NCBI GenBank assembly: GCA_937915045.1
Contig: CALDNM010000158.1
Coordinates: 1 to 8,521, forward strand
Direction: 5' to 3'
DNA length: 8,521 nucleotides
Source: an uncultured Clostridia bacterium
GTDB lineage: Bacteria > Bacillota > Clostridia > Peptostreptococcales > Anaerovoracaceae
The notes beneath the pieces are model-generated. The model had not been told where the DNA came from. It saw only the letters and a list, made by a program, of their open reading frames with translations, and searched no databases. Positions within the stretch are counted from its first letter, which is position 1, and each line of letters opens with the position of its first letter. This document shows positions 1-8,080 of the stretch, piece after piece. The translations under genes were made by a program, and so were the position numbers.

Positions 1-46
1 TCTTCAGTGTTAAATATTTTTCGTTCATATATTCATTGCTTCGCAT
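1..46 (-). CDS. 5' end of an unidentified minus-strand gene, cut by the window edge
   Basis: Thirteen bases after the mnmA stop, the minus strand has a GGAG ribosome binding site (55-58), an 8-nt spacer and an ATG at 46-44. The frame stays open to the edge and reads MRSNEYMNEKYLTLK. A second in-frame ATG gives the shorter start MNEKYLTLK, but the first has the better-placed binding site. The short gap implies cotranscription with mnmA. Fifteen residues are too few to assign a family, and I do not recognise the product. The open frame could be chance; the ribosome binding site and operon-like spacing are the only support. Confidence 0.4.
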   Translation of the reverse strand, partial: MRSNEYMNEKYLTLK

Positions 47-59
47 TTATATTTCTCCG

Positions 60-1151
60 TCATTTTGATGCAGTAATGGTCCCGCCGCCCACGACGATAT
101 CTCCGTCGTAAAATACTACGGCCTGTCCGGGCGTAACAGCGCGCTGCGGTTCATCGAATGTGACGACCGCGCGTCCGGGATCATCGGGATCAGGCTTCAC
201 GAGACAGGGCTGCTCCCTCTTGTGATACCGAGTCACGGCCGAGCACCTTATGCCTTCATCCGGAAGTGACTCCACCGATATCCAGTTAAGATCCTCCGCC
301 GTCAGTGAAGACGAGAGAAGATCCTTCTCGAGACCGAGAGTCACAGTATTGTCCGGTATGCTCTTAGAAACAACATACATCGGCTGCGGCAGCGCGAGCC
401 CGAGACCCTTCCTCTGCCCGATCGTCTACCTTATAAGCCCCTTGTGGCGTCCGAGTACATTGCCGTCCATGTCTATAAAATCACCCTCCGGGAAAGTCTG
501 TCCGGAATATCCTTCGATGAACTTCGCGTAATCCCCGTCGACCACGAAGCAGATGTCCTGACTGTCGTGCTTCTTAGCGTTCACGAATCCGTGCTCCTCC
601 GCGATCTCGCGTGTGCGATCCTTCGTCATCCCTCCGAGAGGGAAGACAGTGTGAGCGAGCTGCTCCTGCGTGAGCGAGTAGAGCACATAAGTCTGATCCT
701 TCAGCTTGTCAGCCGACTTTTTGAGGAGCCATCTCCCTGAAGCCTCATCTTGCTTTATCCTCGCGTAATGCCCGGTCGCGACATGATCCGCCCCGAGTTC
801 CCGCGCCTTCGCGAAAAGCCTGCCGAACTTCATGTATCTGTTGCAGTCGATACAAGGGTTCGGCGTCCTGCCTGTCTCATAACATTCGATGAATTTATGT
901 ATTATCTTCTCGTTGAACTCTTCTCTGAAATCGAGGACATAATACGGTATGCCAAGACTCGCCGCCACGCTCGCCGCGTCCGCGGAATCCTTGAGCGAGC
1001 AGCACGTCCGTTCATTCACGACATTCGCATCCTCATTGCTGAAGAGTTTCATCGTGATACCGGTGCAGCTGTAACCTTCTTTTTTCATGAGATATGCCGT
1101 GACCGAGGAGTCAACTCCCCCGCTCATGGCTATAAGTGCTTTCCTGTCCAT
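60..1151 (-). pseudogene. mnmA: tRNA-specific 2-thiouridylase MnmA, interrupted by an in-frame amber codon
   Basis: MnmA is a cytoplasmic ATP-dependent enzyme that puts the 2-thio group on wobble U34 of tRNA-Lys, -Glu and -Gln, using persulfide sulfur from a cysteine desulfurase. Visible here: the PP-loop SGGVDS at residues 10-15, the catalytic cysteine of NPCIDCN (C100), the second active cysteine in DSQDICF (C201), and GRHKGLIR at 234-241. The next codon (plus-strand 426-428, CTA) reads TAG. The same frame then continues TIGQRKGLGLALPQP and on to a normal C-terminal beta-barrel region ending at TGA (60-62). In the family GLxx is followed by Tyr or a similar residue before T(I/L)GQRKG, so one base change from a Tyr codon explains the stop. 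Full length would be about 363 residues, normal for MnmA. Start: ATG at 1151 with GGAGG 5 nt upstream. The next in-frame ATG after the stop (380) has no ribosome binding site, so reinitiation is unlikely. The stop truncates the C-terminal domain but spares both catalytic cysteines. It could be a real nonsense mutation, a base-call error or readthrough. Family assignment is very secure; the functional state is open. Confidence 0.9.
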
Positions 1152-1176
1152 TTTGTCCTCCGTCCAAAGTATTTAA

Positions 1177-1205
1177 AGTATATATTCGGCCGGCATATGT
1201 GTCAA
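1177..1205 (-). promoter_or_regulatory. Predicted sigma-A promoter of mnmA
   Basis: On the minus strand, TTGACA (1205-1200, perfect consensus) is followed by a 17-nt spacer and TATACT (1182-1177, one mismatch to TATAAT). Transcription should start near 1170, giving a leader of about 19 nt before the mnmA ATG at 1151, which contains the GGAGG site. The spacer carries a GCCGGC palindrome. This is the best-matching promoter in the window, and it points away from the acyl-CoA synthetase operon. Confidence 0.75.
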
Positions 1206-1267
1206 ATGCGAGACCTCTCGCGGAGCATTGAAAAACGGCGAATTCCATATAAATCCGAGCGATGTTG

Positions 1268-1276
1268 TGATATAAT
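1268..1276 (+). promoter_or_regulatory. Predicted extended -10 promoter of the acyl-CoA synthetase/racemase/greA/lysS unit
   Basis: TG-A-TATAAT is a perfect extended -10 element (TG at 1268-1269, TATAAT at 1271-1276). No good -35 lies 16-18 nt upstream: 1248-1253 reads TATAAA. Recognition would therefore depend on the extended -10. The start should fall near 1283, leaving a leader of about 27 nt before ATG 1310. No other obvious promoter is seen in the tight gaps between the following genes, so this one may serve all five. Confidence 0.6.
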
Positions 1277-1278
1277 AT

Positions 1279-1288
1279 ATAGCGCTAT
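1279..1288. promoter_or_regulatory. 10-bp palindrome at the predicted transcription start, possible operator
   Basis: ATAGCGCTAT is a perfect 10-bp palindrome starting 3 nt after the -10 hexamer and covering the expected start site near 1283. Its position would suit a small dimeric repressor. It is short enough to arise by chance, and I do not recognise it as the site of a named regulator. Confidence 0.25.
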
Positions 1289-1309
1289 GTTGAAAGATTG
1301 GAGAAATTC

Positions 1310-3094
1310 ATGAACAGTGAAAAATACAAAGATCAATTATACGAGGGGAGATACATATCGGATCTGAAGGACATGATCGAGTCATGCGCTGATCTTTATG
1401 GGGAACGACCGGCATTTTATGTGAAAGACAAACCGGGCGGGGAATATTTACCTATCACTTTCACGCAGTTCCGCGTAGACATCAACGCGTTCGGAACGAG
1501 CTTTCTGAAAAGAGGCTTCAAGGGGAAGAAGATAGCGGTCATAGGCGAGAACAGTTACGAATGGGTCGTGACATATTTTGCCGTGGTCAACGGCACAGGC
1601 GTGATCGTTCCTATAGACAGAGAGCTTCACGAGGAAGAAGTGCTCAACCTGCTGAAACGCGCGGGAGTATCCGCGATAGTATGCAGCAAGAAGATGAGAA
1701 AACTGATAAATAAGATAGCACCTAAACTCGAAGGACTCGAGATGATAGTGGATATGGCGCTCAATGACGATGAAGGCTATGACATCGAGGAAGGCGACAC
1801 AGTACCGCGCCTTGCGATGGACGATCTCATCAATGAGGGCAAAGAAGCTATCCGCGACGGATACCTGGATTATCTCAAGGCAGAGATAGATCCTAACAAG
1901 ATGTGTTCACTTCTCTTCACGTCTGGGACGACGGGAATGGCGAAGGGAGTAATGCTGTCGCACGAGAACATCGCGGCGAACGTACGCAATATGAGTCAGT
2001 ATGTGCATATAAGAGAACCGGGAATAGGACTTTCGGTCCTTCCGATGCATCACACATATGAGCTGACTTGCCACGTCATGACAGGCCTGTATCAGGGAAT
2101 GGCTGTAGCCATCTGCGAAGGCCTCAAATACATAATGAAAAACATGCAGGAGGTCCACGCGACAGTTATGCTGTCAGTGCCTCTCATATTCGAAACGATA
2201 CATAAGAAGATCTTCAAGAAAGCGGAATCCGCGGGCAAGATAGACAAGCTCAGAAGGGGCATCGCGATCTCGAAGAAATTCAAACTATACAATAAACCGG
2301 CGATCTGCCGCCGCATGTTCAAGGACGTGCAGGACGCGACAGGAAACCATATGGCGCTGTTCATAGCGGGCGGGGCGGCTATCAACCCGAGGGTCATAGA
2401 AGACTTCGAGGCGATGGGTATCCCTATGATCCAGGGGTACGGCATGACAGAGAACTCACCGATACTCGCGGTCAACCGTGATTATTACAGCAAGGCGGAA
2501 TCAGCGGGCTTCGCTATGCCTGAAACTGAACTCGATGTGATAGACATCGACGAAGAAGGAAAAGGAGAGATCATCTGCAGAGGACCTTCTGTGATGCTCG
2601 GATATTACGAGAATGAGAAGGCTACGAAAGAGGCAATCGACGAAGACGGATGGCTCCACACAGGAGATATCGGCTATATAGATGAGGACGGGTTCGTATA
2701 CGTGACAGGCAGAAAGAAATCTGTCATCATCACGAAGAACGGCAAGAATGTCTTCCCTGAAGAGATCGAATATTACCTTGGCCTTTCGGACTTCATCGCG
2801 GACGCGCTGGTGCATTCGGTGAACGATGAAAGAGGCGACAGCGTAGTCAAGGCGGAGATCCTGCCGAACTTCGACGCTATAGTCGAGCAGACCGGAAAAC
2901 ATCTCGATGACGATGAACTAAGAGCTTTCCTGAAGGACGAGATAGAAAGAGTGAATGACCTCATGCCTCTCTACAAGAGAGTAAGGCGTTTCAGTATACG
3001 CCATGAGGATTTCGATAAAACAACAACTCGAAAAATCAAAAGATATAATGAGGAAAATCTAAATTCGGACGACGGGAAGGAGACCAAATGTTAA
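1310..3094 (+). CDS. AMP-forming long-chain acyl-CoA synthetase (first paralogue)
   Basis: A member of the ANL adenylating superfamily (FadD/FAA1 type). It activates a carboxylic acid, probably a fatty acid, to an acyl-adenylate and then to acyl-CoA. Landmarks in the 594-residue protein: P-loop TSGTTGMAKG at 204-213, the QGYGMTE substrate/AMP motif at 375-381, the adenosine-binding GDIG with D453, the hinge TGRKK (466-470) followed by a long conserved run, and the C-terminal lysine in TTTRKIKRY (K575 or K577), expected to be the adenylation lysine. No signal peptide or membrane helix is evident. Start chosen: ATG 1310 has GGAG 6 nt upstream. A TTG at 1298 would add four residues but overlaps that binding site. 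The stop overlaps the start of the second synthetase by 7 nt. All core motifs are intact, so it should be active. Chain length is not readable from sequence; aryl or other acids remain possible. Confidence 0.93.
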   Translation: MNSEKYKDQLYEGRYISDLKDMIESCADLYGERPAFYVKDKPGGEYLPITFTQFRVDINAFGTSFLKRGFKGKKIAVIGENSYEWVVTYFAVVNGTGVIVPIDRELHEEEVLNLLKRAGVSAIVCSKKMRKLINKIAPKLEGLEMIVDMALNDDEGYDIEEGDTVPRLAMDDLINEGKEAIRDGYLDYLKAEIDPNKMCSLLFTSGTTGMAKGVMLSHENIAANVRNMSQYVHIREPGIGLSVLPMHHTYELTCHVMTGLYQGMAVAICEGLKYIMKNMQEVHATVMLSVPLIFETIHKKIFKKAESAGKIDKLRRGIAISKKFKLYNKPAICRRMFKDVQDATGNHMALFIAGGAAINPRVIEDFEAMGIPMIQGYGMTENSPILAVNRDYYSKAESAGFAMPETELDVIDIDEEGKGEIICRGPSVMLGYYENEKATKEAIDEDGWLHTGDIGYIDEDGFVYVTGRKKSVIITKNGKNVFPEEIEYYLGLSDFIADALVHSVNDERGDSVVKAEILPNFDAIVEQTGKHLDDDELRAFLKDEIERVNDLMPLYKRVRRFSIRHEDFDKTTTRKIKRYNEENLNSDDGKETKC

Positions 3095-4908
3095 GCACAG
3101 AAGAATACAAGGCACTGAAAGAAAAAGACAGGGCCTACGCGGAGCAGGTAGTCGCGGACATTGAGGCGAGCACTGATCCGCTCGTAATGTACAGGGACAG
3201 CCGCCCGATCACAGACATCAAGGATATGATAGAGAGCTCGGCAAGCGACGAATGGTACGGAGACCACGTAGCGTTCTATCAGAAAGACACGAAAGGCGGT
3301 CCTTACAGACCGATCAAATACAAAGAGATGCTGCGTGAGGTGAACGCGCTCGGGACAGCGATGATCGACATGGGACTCAAGGACAAGAGGATATCGGTCA
3401 TCGGCGAAAACTGCGCGAGATGGGCGATGTCTTATCTGGCAGTCATCTGCGGCACAGGCATAGTCGTCCCGCTCGATAAGGAACTCGATCGCGCGAACAT
3501 AGTGGATCTCGTGAACGACGCCGATGTCGAGGCAGTCATCACGACCGGCAAATACGAGAACGAGATCAAAGAGATCGTCGCTTCAGGAAAGACCGGGATC
3601 AAAACGATCATCAACATGAACGCGGCGTCCGATGAAGACGGTTCGTATTCATGGCTGAAGCTCGTGCAGAAAGGGCAGGAGCTCATAGACGGCGGCGACA
3701 GAAGATTCCTGGACGCGCAGATAATACGCGATGACATGTCGATACTTATCTATACGTCGGGAACGACGGGCGCTTCCAAGGGAGTAATGCTTTCGCACGG
3801 GAACCTCGTAGAGGATCTGATGGCGAGTCCGACAGTGCTCAAGGTAAACGACTGGGACGTATTTTTCTCGGTACTTCCGCTGCATCATACATATGAGTGC
3901 ACGAGCGGATTCCTTATGCCGATGTACAAGGGCGCGGCCATCGCTTACTGCGAAGGACTAAAATACCTCCTCAAGAACATGCAGGAAGCGAATCCTACCA
4001 TGTTCAACGGAGTGCCGGCAATCTTCGAGATGATCTATAAGAGGGTCTGGAAGACGGCGGAAAAGAGCGGCAAGGCGGACAGCCTCAGAAAAGCTATAAG
4101 CGTAAACAATAAACTCAAGAAGGTACATATAGATCTCAGCAAGAAACTGTTCAAGGACATACTGCCGCTGTTCGGAAGCCGTATGAGGCTTTTCATAACA
4201 GGAGGCGCCGCGATCAATCCGGAGGTCCTGAACTTCTTCAAATCGATCGGTATCAACGCTCTCCAGGGATACGGCCTTACAGAGTGCGCGCCTATGGGAG
4301 CGCTCAATCCTGATATCAGGCCTAAGGCTGCTTCGTGCGGAAGAAAATTCCCGGGATTCGAAGTGGCGGTCCATGAACCGGATGAAGACGGCAACGGCGA
4401 GCTCTGGCTGAGAGGCGGCAACGTGATGCTCGGATATTACAAGAATCCGGAAGCGACCGCGGAATCGATAACAGACGGATGGTTCCACTCGGGCGACATC
4501 GGATATATCGACGACGAAGGATACATCTTCATTACCGGAAGAAAAAAGAACGTCATAATCACGAAGAACGGCAAGAACGTATTCCCTGAGGAACTCGAAT
4601 ATTACCTCAGCAATATCCCGGTCATCAAGGCGTCCATGGTATTCTCCGAAGAGACGGACGATCATGAAGACGTGCTCGTAGTCGCGTCAGTAAGACTCGA
4701 CGATGAAGAGGTCAAAGAAAAATACGGCGATCACGAGCCTACAAAGAGTGAGCTCTATCAGGATCTGTGGGCGGATATCGACGAGATAAATCAGAAGCAG
4801 CCATTCTTCAAGAGGATCAAGAGGCTGTATATAAGAGACACTGATTTCGAGATGAATACATCGCAGAAGATAATCAGATATTCCAAGGAAAACAGGAGAC
4901 ACGACTGA
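3088..4908 (+). CDS. AMP-forming long-chain acyl-CoA synthetase (second paralogue)
   Basis: A 606-residue paralogue of the preceding gene with the same ANL fold and predicted reaction (acid + ATP + CoA to acyl-CoA + AMP + PPi). Motifs: P-loop TSGTTGASKG at 223-232, QGYGLTE at 393-399, GDIG with D470, hinge TGRKK around R485, and a C-terminal TSQKIIRY with K594 as the likely adenylation lysine. It starts with about 25 residues that the first copy lacks, rich in Lys/Glu and probably helical. Beyond that the two align end to end, almost identically around the hinge and its following KNGKNVFPEE segment. They differ where the fatty-acid pocket is expected: after the TE of the QGYG motif the first has NSPILAVN and this one CAPMGALN. 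Start: ATG 3088 has AAGGAG 5 nt upstream and overlaps the previous gene's TGT-TAA end, implying translational coupling. An old tandem duplication with divergence in substrate range is the simplest reading. The exact substrate is unknown. Confidence 0.93.
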   Translation: MLSTEEYKALKEKDRAYAEQVVADIEASTDPLVMYRDSRPITDIKDMIESSASDEWYGDHVAFYQKDTKGGPYRPIKYKEMLREVNALGTAMIDMGLKDKRISVIGENCARWAMSYLAVICGTGIVVPLDKELDRANIVDLVNDADVEAVITTGKYENEIKEIVASGKTGIKTIINMNAASDEDGSYSWLKLVQKGQELIDGGDRRFLDAQIIRDDMSILIYTSGTTGASKGVMLSHGNLVEDLMASPTVLKVNDWDVFFSVLPLHHTYECTSGFLMPMYKGAAIAYCEGLKYLLKNMQEANPTMFNGVPAIFEMIYKRVWKTAEKSGKADSLRKAISVNNKLKKVHIDLSKKLFKDILPLFGSRMRLFITGGAAINPEVLNFFKSIGINALQGYGLTECAPMGALNPDIRPKAASCGRKFPGFEVAVHEPDEDGNGELWLRGGNVMLGYYKNPEATAESITDGWFHSGDIGYIDDEGYIFITGRKKNVIITKNGKNVFPEELEYYLSNIPVIKASMVFSEETDDHEDVLVVASVRLDDEEVKEKYGDHEPTKSELYQDLWADIDEINQKQPFFKRIKRLYIRDTDFEMNTSQKIIRYSKENRRHD

Positions 4909-6011
4909 TGCTTGACAGAGAAAATTATTATCCAAGACTGACTGTCGATATGCCGAAGCTGCGCGACAATCTGCATGAGGTGCTGCGTCAGTGCGACGAC
5001 GCGGGCATAGAGGTAGCAGGTGTAGTAAAGGGATGCAGCGGTATCCCGGAGGTATCGCTCGCGTTCGAGGAAATGGGATGCAGGTGGATAGCGAGCTCGA
5101 GGATCGAGCAGCTGAAAGCGGCAAAGGACGCGGGTGTGAAAGTCCCTCTGATGCTGATAAGGGTGCCGATGATCTCAGAGGCTGAAGATGTCGTCAGCAT
5201 CACAGATGTGAGTCTGAACAGTGACGTGGACGTTTTGAAAGCGCTTTCGGAAGCGGCTCTCAAAAAACATGTGCAGCATAAAGTCATACTGATGGCGGAC
5301 ATCGGAGACCTGCGCGAAGGCTTCTGGGGAGAAGATGAACTCTGCGACGCGGCGGAGCTCGTAGCTCACGAACTCAGAGGACTCGAACTCGAAGGCATCG
5401 GGACAAATGTCGGGTGCTACGGCGCGATCATGGCGACACGCGAAAAACTGCAGGAACTCGTGGACATTACTGCAAAGGTGGAAAAACGTATAGGCAGAAA
5501 GCTGAACTACATTTCCGGCGGCGCGACATCTTCATTCATGCGTGTCATGGACGGAACGATACCGGGCAGGATAAATCAGCTCAGGATGGGTGAAGGCATA
5601 CTCCTCGCCCGTGACTGGCAGACGCTTTACGGACTCGACATGGATTACATGCATATGGATGTGTTCACGCTCGAGGCGGAGGTCATAGAAGTAAGGACAA
5701 AACCGAGTTATCCGGTCGGAGAGATCGGGTTCGCGGCTTTCGGGGAAAAGGGAAAGTACACCGACAGAGGTATGCGGAAACGCGCGCTGCTGGGCATCGG
5801 AAAGGCGGACTACGCGTATCCGGACAAGATATTCCCGAGAGAAGAAGGCATAGAAGTCCTCGGGGCGTCGAGCGATCACACGATACTCGACATTGAGGAC
5901 TGCGAAAGAGATATAAAGGTCGGAGATACAGTCAAGTTCGATGTCTGCTACGGCAGCCTCGTCATGGCAAGCAATTCGGCTAATGTGAAAGTCATAGTCG
6001 AAGACGACTGA
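4908..6011 (+). CDS. PLP-dependent alanine/ornithine racemase family protein
   Basis: A fold-type III PLP enzyme of 367 residues, resembling the clostridial ornithine racemase/YhfX branch more than standard Alr. An N-terminal TIM-barrel-like region carries the PLP lysine in VVKGCSG (K41), a DIGDLREGFW segment (131-140), GTNVGCYG (165-172), SGGATSS (203-209), and NQLRMGEG (223-230), expected at the cofactor phosphate. The C-terminal part has the beta-domain signature EVLGASSDH (316-324) and VGDTVKFDVCYG (338-349). Family members interconvert L- and D-amino acids in the cytoplasm; the substrate cannot be fixed here. Ornithine, alanine or an unusual amino acid are all possible, and a non-racemase PLP role is not excluded. 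ATG 4908 shares its A with the previous TGA, and AGGAG lies 9 nt upstream, so it is probably translationally coupled to the synthetases. None of the ornithine-degradation genes (ora, ord) is nearby, which argues against a dedicated ornithine fermentation role. Family assignment is good, substrate low. Confidence 0.8.
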   Translation: MLDRENYYPRLTVDMPKLRDNLHEVLRQCDDAGIEVAGVVKGCSGIPEVSLAFEEMGCRWIASSRIEQLKAAKDAGVKVPLMLIRVPMISEAEDVVSITDVSLNSDVDVLKALSEAALKKHVQHKVILMADIGDLREGFWGEDELCDAAELVAHELRGLELEGIGTNVGCYGAIMATREKLQELVDITAKVEKRIGRKLNYISGGATSSFMRVMDGTIPGRINQLRMGEGILLARDWQTLYGLDMDYMHMDVFTLEAEVIEVRTKPSYPVGEIGFAAFGEKGKYTDRGMRKRALLGIGKADYAYPDKIFPREEGIEVLGASSDHTILDIEDCERDIKVGDTVKFDVCYGSLVMASNSANVKVIVEDD

Positions 6012-6027
6012 AAGGAGAAACTGAAAC

Positions 6028-6507
6028 ATGGCAGATGAACTGTTACTTACCAAAGAAGGTTATGAGAAGATCAAGAATGAGCATGAGGAGCTTGTCTCCA
6101 AAACGCGTGCTGAGGTAGCTGAGAAGCTGAAGGAAGCTAGAGCTTTCGGAGATCTTTCGGAGAACGCTGAGTACGACGCGGCCAAGAATGAGCAGGCTGA
6201 TGTCGAGGCCAGGATCCTCAAGCTTGAGAATATGATGAGATCGGCAACGATCGTCGATGCCGCGACTGCGAAGAAAGACAGAGTCAATGTCGGCACGAAG
6301 GTCCTTCTTAAGAATCTCAAGACAAAGAAGGAAGAAACATACGCTATCGTCGGAGCGACAGAGGCTGATCCGTTCAATGGAAAGATCTCAAATGACTCGG
6401 CAGTAGGCGGCGGGCTCCTCGGGCATAAGACCGGAGAAAAAGTCGAGATCGAGATCCCGGATGGCTCGGTGAAGTATGAGATACTTAAGATATCGAAGAA
6501 CAGATAA
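6028..6507 (+). CDS. greA: Transcription elongation factor GreA
   Basis: GreA enters the RNA polymerase secondary channel and stimulates cleavage of the nascent RNA 3' end in backtracked complexes, rescuing them. The 159-residue length is typical. The N-terminal half is the coiled coil with the tip motif GDLSENAEY; D42 and E45 match the two acidic residues that coordinate the catalytic magnesium in GreA proteins. The C-terminal half is the FKBP-like domain, with GGGLLGHKTGEKVEIEIPDG in place of the usual SPIGRALLGKKVGDEV-type segment. AAAGGAG (6011-6017) stands 10 nt before the ATG. It lies 16 nt after the racemase gene and 32 nt before lysS; greA next to lysS is a known arrangement in Bacillota. 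No oddity seen. Confidence 0.96.
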   Translation: MADELLLTKEGYEKIKNEHEELVSKTRAEVAEKLKEARAFGDLSENAEYDAAKNEQADVEARILKLENMMRSATIVDAATAKKDRVNVGTKVLLKNLKTKKEETYAIVGATEADPFNGKISNDSAVGGGLLGHKTGEKVEIEIPDGSVKYEILKISKNR

Positions 6508-6539
6508 AACAGAGGAAAGTAAAAGAGGGAATACAGCAA

Positions 6540-8078
6540 ATGAGTGAAAATAAGAATGGCCCGGTAAACGGAGAGCCGGAAGAGCTTACCGAAGAAAAAC
6601 TGAACGAACAGCGTCAGATAAGAAGAGATAAGCTCAAAGACCTGCGTGAAGCGGGCAGGGATCCTTACGTCATTGAGACTTGGGATCAGGATGCCTACAG
6701 TCAGGATATAAAAGATGATTTTGAAAATATGGAAGGCAAGGAAGTCACTGTCGCCGGCCGCATGATGGCGTGCCGTATCATGGGCAAGGCTTCGTTCATA
6801 GACATTCAGGATCTCAAGGGCAGGATCCAGTGTTATGTGCGCCGTGACGAGATCGGTGAAGAGGACTACAAGTGGTTCAAGAAATACGATATCGGCGATA
6901 TCCTCGGGATAGTCGGCGAGGTCTTCAAGACGAACCAGGGTGAAGTCACAGTCAAGGCGAAGAAGCTCGCTCTTCTTTCAAAATCGCTCCAGGTGCTGCC
7001 GAACAAGTGGACCGGGCTCAAGGATACGGACCTGAGATACAGACAGAGATATGTCGATCTCATCGTCAATCCTGATGTCAAAGACGTATTCATCAAAAAA
7101 GCGAAGATCATGAAAGAGATGAGAAGGACTCTCGAAGAGGACTTCGGATATCTCCAGGTCGATACGCCGATCCTCCATACGATCGCCGGAGGAGCAAACG
7201 CGAAGCCGTTCATTACTCATCACAACACTCTCGACATCGATATGTATCTGCGTATAGCGACTGAGCTCTATCTCAAGAGACTTGTCGTCGGCGGACTGGA
7301 CAGAGTGTACGAGATAGGACCGGTCTTCAGGAATGAGGGCATGGACAACCGCCACAATCCTGAGTTCACTTCGATGGAATGCTATATGGCTTATGGAAAT
7401 CTTGAAAGCACGATGAGAGTGACCGAGGCCATAGTCGTGAACTGCGCGAAGGTGATAAACGGAACGACAATGCTCGAGTATCAGGGCAAGAAGTTCGATC
7501 TTACTCCGCCTTGGAGATGCATCGACATGACAGATGGAGTAAAGGAAATCACAGGAGTTGATTTCCATCAGATAGAGACAGACGAGGACGCTCGCAAAGC
7601 GGCGATGGACTACGGCATGCCTGCCGATGAAGTCGAGGGCAAGACACGCGGCAAGCTCATCTCGGATATGTTCGAGACTTACTGCGAAGAGGCTCCTGGA
7701 TATCTCGACGGACCGGTCTTCGTAACAGGACATCCAAAGGATATCTCACCTCTCGCGAAGAAGGATCCGCATGACGGCCGCATCACGAGAAGGTTCGAAG
7801 CGTATATCAACGGCTGGGAACTCGGCAACGCGTTCTCCGAGCTGAACGACCCAATAGATCAGTACGAAAGATTCGTAGAGCAGCAGCAGGAACGTGACAC
7901 CGGAGAGGACGATGAAGCTCATCCAATGGATATGGATTTCGTCAACGCTCTCGAAGTCGGGCTCCCTCCGACCGGAGGCCTCGGCCTTGGCGTCGACAGG
8001 ATCATCATGCTGCTGACCGACCAGAGCACGATCAGGGATGTGCTGCTCTTCCCGACAATGAAGCCGACTCAGGATTAG
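6540..8078 (+). CDS. lysS: Lysyl-tRNA synthetase, class II
   Basis: LysRS attaches lysine to tRNA-Lys in the cytoplasm as a homodimer. The 512-residue length fits the bacterial class II enzyme (about 490-510). After a charged N-terminal helix come the OB-fold anticodon-binding domain (about 68-142, with VAGRMMACRIMGKASFIDIQ) and the class II core: motif 1 region near 189-212, a lysine-pocket segment with ANAKPFITHHN (219-229), motif 2 FRNEGMDNRHNPEF (263-276) and motif 3 GGLGLGVDR (479-487), ending in a DVLLFP segment. All key residues expected for activity are present. Start: ATG 6540 is preceded by GAGGGA about 10 nt upstream. The gene ends with TAG, so amber is used as a true terminator in this genome, which bears on the internal amber in mnmA. 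It is the last gene of the predicted unit and runs directly into the structured region at 8081. The MnmA substrate tRNA-Lys is also this enzyme's substrate, though the two genes are not cotranscribed. Confidence 0.98.
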   Translation: MSENKNGPVNGEPEELTEEKLNEQRQIRRDKLKDLREAGRDPYVIETWDQDAYSQDIKDDFENMEGKEVTVAGRMMACRIMGKASFIDIQDLKGRIQCYVRRDEIGEEDYKWFKKYDIGDILGIVGEVFKTNQGEVTVKAKKLALLSKSLQVLPNKWTGLKDTDLRYRQRYVDLIVNPDVKDVFIKKAKIMKEMRRTLEEDFGYLQVDTPILHTIAGGANAKPFITHHNTLDIDMYLRIATELYLKRLVVGGLDRVYEIGPVFRNEGMDNRHNPEFTSMECYMAYGNLESTMRVTEAIVVNCAKVINGTTMLEYQGKKFDLTPPWRCIDMTDGVKEITGVDFHQIETDEDARKAAMDYGMPADEVEGKTRGKLISDMFETYCEEAPGYLDGPVFVTGHPKDISPLAKKDPHDGRITRRFEAYINGWELGNAFSELNDPIDQYERFVEQQQERDTGEDDEAHPMDMDFVNALEVGLPPTGGLGLGVDRIIMLLTDQSTIRDVLLFPTMKPTQD

Positions 8079-8080
8079 CA

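Noticed and set aside
60..380. Separate small gene for the mnmA C-terminal part
   Set aside because: It is in the same frame as the upstream part, lacks a ribosome binding site before ATG 380 and continues the MnmA family sequence, so it is the distal part of one interrupted gene.
426..428. Pyrrolysine or general amber recoding
   Set aside because: The position is a family tyrosine-type site, not a methylamine methyltransferase, no pyl genes are in view, and lysS ends with TAG. Not formally excluded, but poorly supported.
6978..7733. Long antisense open frame within lysS (also similar ones within the synthetase and greA genes)
   Set aside because: These are shadows of strongly supported coding genes with clear family motifs, and they have no recognisable domain.
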